This document shows, in pieces, positions 59,004 through 64,000 of a DNA stretch of 64,000 bases. The stretch is taken from contig CM035431.1 of the NCBI GenBank assembly GCA_020310875.1, positions 16,051,267 through 16,115,266 on the forward strand, given 5' to 3'. This DNA is from Ceratopteris richardii (lineage: Eukaryota > Streptophyta > Polypodiopsida > Polypodiales > Pteridaceae). The translations under genes were made by a program, and so were the position numbers. How positions within the stretch are numbered: the stretch's first letter is position 1; each line of letters begins with the position of its first letter. The notes under the pieces are model-generated. The model was not told where the DNA came from and ran no database searches. It worked only from the letters and a program-made list of their open reading frames with translations.

Positions 59004-61170
59004 GTTCACTCGGTTCTTCACTATAGTAGGACTCACCATGTTTAGGAGACTGCATGTAGTAAGCCTGGGGGCTATCAATGTGAGTAGAGTCAAAACTATG
59101 ATCACTAGGGTCACTTTCTGAAAGCAATGGTGTTATTGACACTATGGCTCTATTCAGATTCTCTTCTGTAGCTGCGTACTTTATTGGAATCACATTGGCT
59201 GGAGTAGGGGGTTGCTGTGCTAGAACTAGCTGGGGACTTTGTTGGGCCTGATAAGGAGGTTGGTAGGGTTGCTGAGGTTTACCGTACTGCTGTGCTTGAT
59301 ACTAGTTCTGGTGTCTTCCTTGTTGAGGATATGGTTGTGGGTACGTTTGCCTAACTCCTTGCTTATTGTATGGGCAATCTTGCACGGTATGATTGGTGTA
59401 CCTCCGTTCTATGGTGCAGTACTGGCTACTAGGATTCACTTGGGGTAGAGCCATAATGAGACGTACATTCACCATATGGTCACCTCCACAAGTATAGCAT
59501 CTTTTTACTGGGGCAAACCTTGGTATTTGTTTGCTAGAGACAGCTAGTTTTTGAGCTACCTTCTCTACGAGTTCCTCAATAGATGTTGATTGCATGGAAG
59601 AGAGGCTAGTAGAACTATCTGAATCTCTATAGATTTTGGAAAGTTCCAATTCCTCCCCTAGCTTATCCTCAATGTCGATGCACATACGTACACACTCTTC
59701 TATGGTCCTAGGGTCCTTCAAGTACACATATGATCTCAATTTGGTACTTAGCAGTCCATCCAAGAATAAAGCCACTTGTTTGGCTAGTGTGGGTAACTCT
59801 GGAACAGGACATCTCTCTAGGTATTGCCTAAGCCTTCTTCCTGCAAGTCTAACCGTCTCTTGGGGGGTCTGCTTGAAGCTATGAATCAGTGAGAAAGTAT
59901 TATGCCTTATGCCACTCTTAGAGAATTCGGTAATGAATGCCTCTAGAAGTTGGTCTATATTCCTGAACTGTCTCTCATTTAGTGGTTGAAACCATGTAAG
60001 GGTTGTGTTCCTAAGGGTTAGACCAAAAGCATTGTACTACGTGAATAGGTCCTCAACTTGTTCAGCTCTCAAGACTTGCCTAAACTTGGCCACATGATCA
60101 TATGGGTCTCCAGTACCATCGAAGTAATTCTTTATAGACTTAACCAACCCGGTGGGCCTCAAGGTTCTAGTGTGTTCTCTAGGCCTTGGCAAAGGAAAAT
60201 CATCAGCGTTTCTTTGGTTTCTTGGGGCTCTAGATCTCTTAGTTTCTTCTCTATCTGTCTCTGTTCGCGTTCGTTCTCTTTCTATTGGGTTGGAAAATCT
60301 TACCTCAGGTCTATCTCTATTCCTATCTCTTTGAGCTCCATGAGCTTGGGACATTCCAGCTCCTGGGTGGCCATAAGAGACATTAGATCTTGGTTGCGGA
60401 AAAATAAATTCTCCCTTCCAAGTGTAGGCATGCCTACCATGCTCTGTGACCACAAATATTCTTTCTGAAGTGTTGTCTAAATAGGTCACTTTGCCTAGGC
60501 TATCAGGATCTTTGAATTCATAGATCGTGATCGTTCCTATCTCATTAGGCTGATCAGGCTTATACCTCCAACAGGCTTTGTCAGTCTCTCGGTTCAAGAG
60601 TAGATCTATGCTCTTGTTGTCCTGGGGAATCCACTCTGGTGTGATAATTCTAGTAAGAACAGATTTGCCTCGAGGTGTTTTAGGCTCTCCACCTATGTTT
60701 CCTTGCTCTAGGTCATCTATGTCCGTCTCTGGGATCACATTCCCGAATTCATCTGTTCTATCTGGGTGATTGGTTACTACGTATATGGTTCCTTCTTTGT
60801 CCATGTATGCTCCATTTTCAAACTTGGCTACTGGATGTTCTAGTCCAATGGGTTGATATGGTTTTTTGATCTGGACCATAGATCTTCCTAGGCCATCCTC
60901 ATAGATGCAAGCACCTAATCGGTTGTTCCTAAGGTATTTGAGTTGCACCTTGTAAGGACCTTTGACCCTTTGTAAGTATGGCACACCTGAACTTCCTGTG
61001 GGTCTATCCATACCTTGAGACATCTCTGATTTACTTGTCTCAGAGCTAGGATAGTGTGAATAATGGCTCAACTGTTGGGCCCAAGACCGAGCAGTATGAT
61101 TGACACTAGCTTTAGAGGACCTAAGGCTTTTTCTATCTCTTCCTAAGTGTTGTCCTGATCTAAGGTTCAT
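59004..61170 (-). pseudogene. Gypsy gag of M
   Basis: ATG 61170 (MNLRSGQHLGRDRKSLR). The N-terminal 300 residues are charged with no fold recognised. The retrotransposon gag core follows (LVKSIKNYFDGTGDPYDHV, FRQVLRAEQVEDLF, then after a TAG near 60036 YNAFGLTLRN, TWFQPLNERQF, ECVRMCIDIEDKL). Two knuckle-like blocks follow near 59390-59510: CYTCGGDHMV, and YCTIERRYTNHTVQDC whose second Cys is lost. A stop near 59300 precedes a Gln/Pro/Tyr-rich tail. Length and order suit a plant gypsy gag. Pol is absent. Confidence 0.85.
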
Positions 61171-62941
61171 ATGCTTAATTGAATAGCCCCAATTTTCCCA
61201 AGGACAACCTCGTTGCGGATCACTTTGTATTAATCACTTGTTTTTTTTAATTTTCTTAGGATGTCACTTCTTGTCCAATTAATCTTTGTCACAAGGAACA
61301 CTTAGGTTTTATCGTACTTGAGTTTGGTCTCTTGATTTAAATTCTTTTCCCTTGGTTGTTTCACAAATGTAATTTCTTTGTACTTGCACTTGAGTGATTA
61401 GAGTTCTTCGACTTGGTCATGCTTAATGCAACCCTAATTGATCAAAACCTCTCTCCGTACTTAGCCTAAGCTAGGAATTGACAGAGGATGATGAGAATTT
61501 CCAACCTTTAGTTTCTCTCCTTGGTTGCCCTTGTGTGCCCAAGAAGCATGTTCCCAAGCTTGCACTTACTCTTGCTTAGAATGCCCTTCGATGCTCTCAA
61601 TGGACCTGCACAGTCCCAAAGTTAGCTCAAGATTTAAATTCAAATGACACAATAGACCATGTTCATTCATGCAATTCAGAGATCAAATTGTTCTTTGGAT
61701 TTATGGAAAACAATCCTAAAGATCCCTTGGTTTTCTTCCCCCTGGGTTTGGTCAACTTAAAAGTACTATATCTAATAATTTTGGTATTAATTTTACCACG
61801 CGCTTTCCAACAAACCCAAAATCACCGCAAATGGATTTTGTATGAGAAAGTTATGCCAGTTCAGGGTTCTAGGGGTAAAACAGGGTTAAAATAGGCTAAC
61901 AGGCAAAGATGACTTCTCGAATTACTTACGTAGCAGCCTCACAATGCTCTGACAACCCTTAATGTTTCCCAAATATTAGCCAAAAAGTAGACCAAATATC
62001 TCTTGCCCTAAAAAAAATGCTGAATTTTCCCGTCAATCGCGATTGAGTGGTCTGTCAATCGTGATCGACAGGTCGCTCACGATTGACAGGTCCATCGTGG
62101 TTGTCGATCACGATTGACACGTGGCCAAAAATTTCAGTCAGTCGTGGTCAAACAATCATTGACTGGGTAAGTCGCGATTGACAGGTCCGTTGGGGCTGTC
62201 AGTCGCGATTGATGGGTCGATCGAGAATTCAGTCAATTGTGGTCAAAGAGTTGTTGCGTCCCTTAGTTGATCGCGATTGACAGGTCCGTCGGGACTGTCA
62301 GTCACGATTGATGGGTCAATCGTGATTGATGAGTCCATCGCGATTGACACGTGGCACGCGTAGGCTCTATCGGTCATGATCAGTCGGTCGTTGACTCTAT
62401 TGGTCGCGATTGACAGATCAGTCGGCAAGTGTCCGTCGTCGTTTGTCGATCGCGATTGACGTGTCGATCGTGATTGACAGAAAAGTGAGGAATTTTAAAA
62501 TTTCAAACACATATTCAAGGTGCTCTAAGCCTACACATCACATTTATGCACTTAGTTTGGCAAAAGGACCACTTTTTCTGTCGGTCGTGATTGACAGAGG
62601 TCAATGCCTTGGGACTTGCACAGTAAAAAATTTTACCTGCTGGAGCTGGTATAACTGCTAGGGATGTTGGTTCCTGCAGAAAATCTCAAAAAACACACAA
62701 TAGCACAAGCATGCAAATGCTCTCTCGCTCTGTCTCACAAGTGAAATGAGGGGAATGGCATGGATATGGTGATATGACCAAAAACTAAAATTTTCGCAAT
62801 GATGGAGATGGAGGTGGGAGATGGTGATGATGATGATGATGAAGAAAACAAAAGAAAGTAGATAAAAGTGAAGAAAATACCTACGACTCCAACGTCTCCA
62901 CTCTATGTCTTACCATCACACGCTCGTCCTCGAAGCTCGAT
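61171..62941 (-). other. Long 5' leader of M
   Basis: 1.77 kb between PBS and gag ATG with no long frame. It holds the palindromic array (62031-62480), a further palindrome (62579-62596) and a GAT microsatellite (62821-62842). The part from about 61566 rightward is shared with N; the gag-proximal 400 bases are not present in N. Confidence 0.8.
62031..62480 (-). repeat. Palindromic repeat array in the leader of M
   Basis: About twenty variants of GTCAATCGCGATTGAC or its halves in 450 bp, many self-complementary around TCGCGA. Similar in kind and place to 36253-36672 in N, but the order of units differs, so the arrays have changed separately. Confidence 0.88.
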
Positions 62942-62958
62942 CCCCAGCAACGGCGCCA
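62942..62958 (-). other. Primer-binding site of M (Asp tRNA type)
   Basis: Minus strand TGGCGCCGTTGCTGGGG, the site used by plant Athila/Tat-type gypsy elements with one change. It fixes the 5' end and strand of M. Confidence 0.9.
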
Positions 62959-62966
62959 AAATTTGG

Positions 62967-63593
62967 TGTAGCTCAGTGATGAGTAGCACCTCCTTTAATG
63001 TCAATCCGGGAAGACGTGAGGATGGTATGAAGACCTCAAACAAGTGATGGCACAAGTGTGTGAGTGAGAAGCACACTAACATGCACACACATACACACAC
63101 ACGCGCACACAAGGTAAGAACAAAGAGAGAGACAATGGAGTTCTTTAGATTACTCAAAAGTGCTCTTACAAGTTCAATTTTACAACAAGCTAACCTAAAA
63201 AATGAGCTCTCCAGCTCTTTTTATAGTTTTTGACTAGCTTTGGCCCTGTCCAGACCTAGTGTCTGGCCTAGTTAAAAATTAGGTTCCTAACCTATTTTGG
63301 AGGCTCAAACGAGCTCAAAAAATTATGAAAATTGGTAAAACAAAATTACTAGTACTCCTCAAGCTCGAGGACTCCTTGGCTTGCATAAAATGGAGTAAAA
63401 ATAATAAAAAATGGTATTTACAATGAGGTGAAGTGACTAAGATCACTAATTGGGAAGTATTGTTTCATGGAAAAATTGTAGGGCCTATTTGCCAGATCTG
63501 CGTTGACTGCTTTGCCTACTTGTTCCTTGCTTTGACTCCCTTCTTTGGCTTCCTTGTCTTGTAAGTCCTTGACTGTCCTGACCACTGCCAACA
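62967..63593 (-). repeat. 5' LTR of gypsy M
   Basis: 627 bp, plus strand TGTAGCTCAG to CACTGCCAACA. Matches the N LTR from end to end. Carries a CA/CG microsatellite (63071-63112). Confidence 0.9.
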
Positions 63594-64000
63594 GACTAGC
63601 ACTAGATTTTCCACCTATAAAAAGAGGTAAGAAGGTGTCATACATGTCTTTTGAGCTAATTGATGTCTCATTAGTACATGAAAGTAATGGCTGAATAGCA
63701 TCTTCCACAAAAACAACATCATGGCTAACCAAAATGCATTTAATCTATGGGTGATATAGAAGGTAGCCTTTGCTTTCAAAATTGTACCCAACAAAAATAC
63801 ATTTCACTTCTTTATCATCCAATTTCTTGCATTGTTGTTTATGCACTAATTCATATGATAGACAACCAAAAACATGCAGGTGAGCAAAAGATGGCTTGCA
63901 ACCATGCTAAGCTTCATATGGAGTCATAGATTGCAATGCTTTAGTGGGACACATGTTAAGTACAAATGCTACACACATAAAAACCTCACGCTGGAAACTA
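63594..64000 (-). pseudogene. Copia fragment C (A/B family), cut by window end
   Basis: Minus strand: IN C-terminal region and IN-RT linker, with YHP, TAG (63745-63747), IKCILVSHDVVFVEDAIQPLLS. The part nearest M (LPLFIGGKSSAS) runs straight into the M LTR. It continues past the right edge of the window. Confidence 0.88.

Larger units (their letters stand above)
59001..63593 (-). mobile_element. Gypsy element M, 5' half (LTR, PBS, leader, gag)
   Basis: Minus-strand Ty3/gypsy element: 5' LTR 62967-63593, intact Asp-type PBS 62942-62958, a 1.77-kb leader, gag from 61170. Pol and 3' LTR are missing: it ends at about 59001 against copia D. On the right it interrupts copia C. Related to N over LTR and leader. 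PBS type and long leader fit the plant Tat/Athila side of gypsy; I cannot place it further. Confidence 0.88.

Noticed and set aside
59004..61170. Intact Gypsy element with envelope-like gene
   Set aside because: No pol or third frame follows gag; the element ends against copia D at about 59000.
62031..62480. CRISPR-like array
   Set aside because: Units are irregular palindromes without constant repeat and spacer lengths, and the context is a plant retrotransposon leader.

Overview
The window looks like intergenic DNA of a land plant with a large, retroelement-rich nuclear genome. This rests on many Ty1/copia and Ty3/gypsy LTR retrotransposons, primer-binding sites matching initiator-Met tRNA (TGGTATCAGAG type) or the Asp-type site of plant gypsy elements (TGGCGCCGTTGC), polypurine tracts of the TTGAGGGGGAG type, and 5-bp target duplications. 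The species cannot be told from the sequence. I see no host gene, tRNA, rRNA, CRISPR array or prokaryotic feature. Nearly every recognisable protein is gag, protease (PR), integrase (IN), reverse transcriptase (RT) or RNase H (RH), mostly broken.

Layout. 1-10 kb: a decayed copia element A (+) whose 3' LTR was hit by a young copia of the same family, B (4797-9872, minus; identical 230-bp LTR lengths with three mismatches, perfect 5-bp duplication). 10.9-28.6 kb: a three-deep nest of one copia family. I (+, 10938-28610, perfect 5-bp duplication acata 17.7 kb apart) carries K (minus) in its 3' LTR, and K carries J (minus, 17318-23678, duplication attgg) in its 3' LTR. 29.1-33.8 kb: copia L (+). 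33.8-37.6 kb: an integrase scrap, a TG...CA-bounded LTR-like block and a gypsy fragment N (minus). 39.3-43.4 kb: copia G (+). 43.4-54.7 kb: a rearranged copia H, one half on each strand, split by P (44677-52080), a very young element with 2.3-2.5 kb LTRs whose only recognisable coding region is a gag-like protein. 54.7-59.0 kb: minus-strand scraps F and E, a GTCAA-rich array, and plus-strand D (relative of B). 59.0-63.6 kb: gypsy M (minus; gag, a long leader, PBS and LTR). 63.6-64 kb: copia C, cut by the window end.

The sequence gives relative ages: B after A; J after K after I; P after H. P and B have the most similar LTR pairs. The features most worth pursuing are P itself (gag-only, long LTRs, a stem enclosing its PBS, a 179-bp duplication in one LTR), the dense self-complementary GTCAATCGCGATTGAC-type arrays in the 5' leaders of both gypsy copies, a TAG codon shared by three copies of the A/B family between IN and RT, the permuted and inverted structure of H, and the GTCAA array lying in the loop of an inverted copia pair. 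Boundaries were read by eye; duplications and LTR ends given to the base were checked against the printed sequence, and domain limits are approximate.
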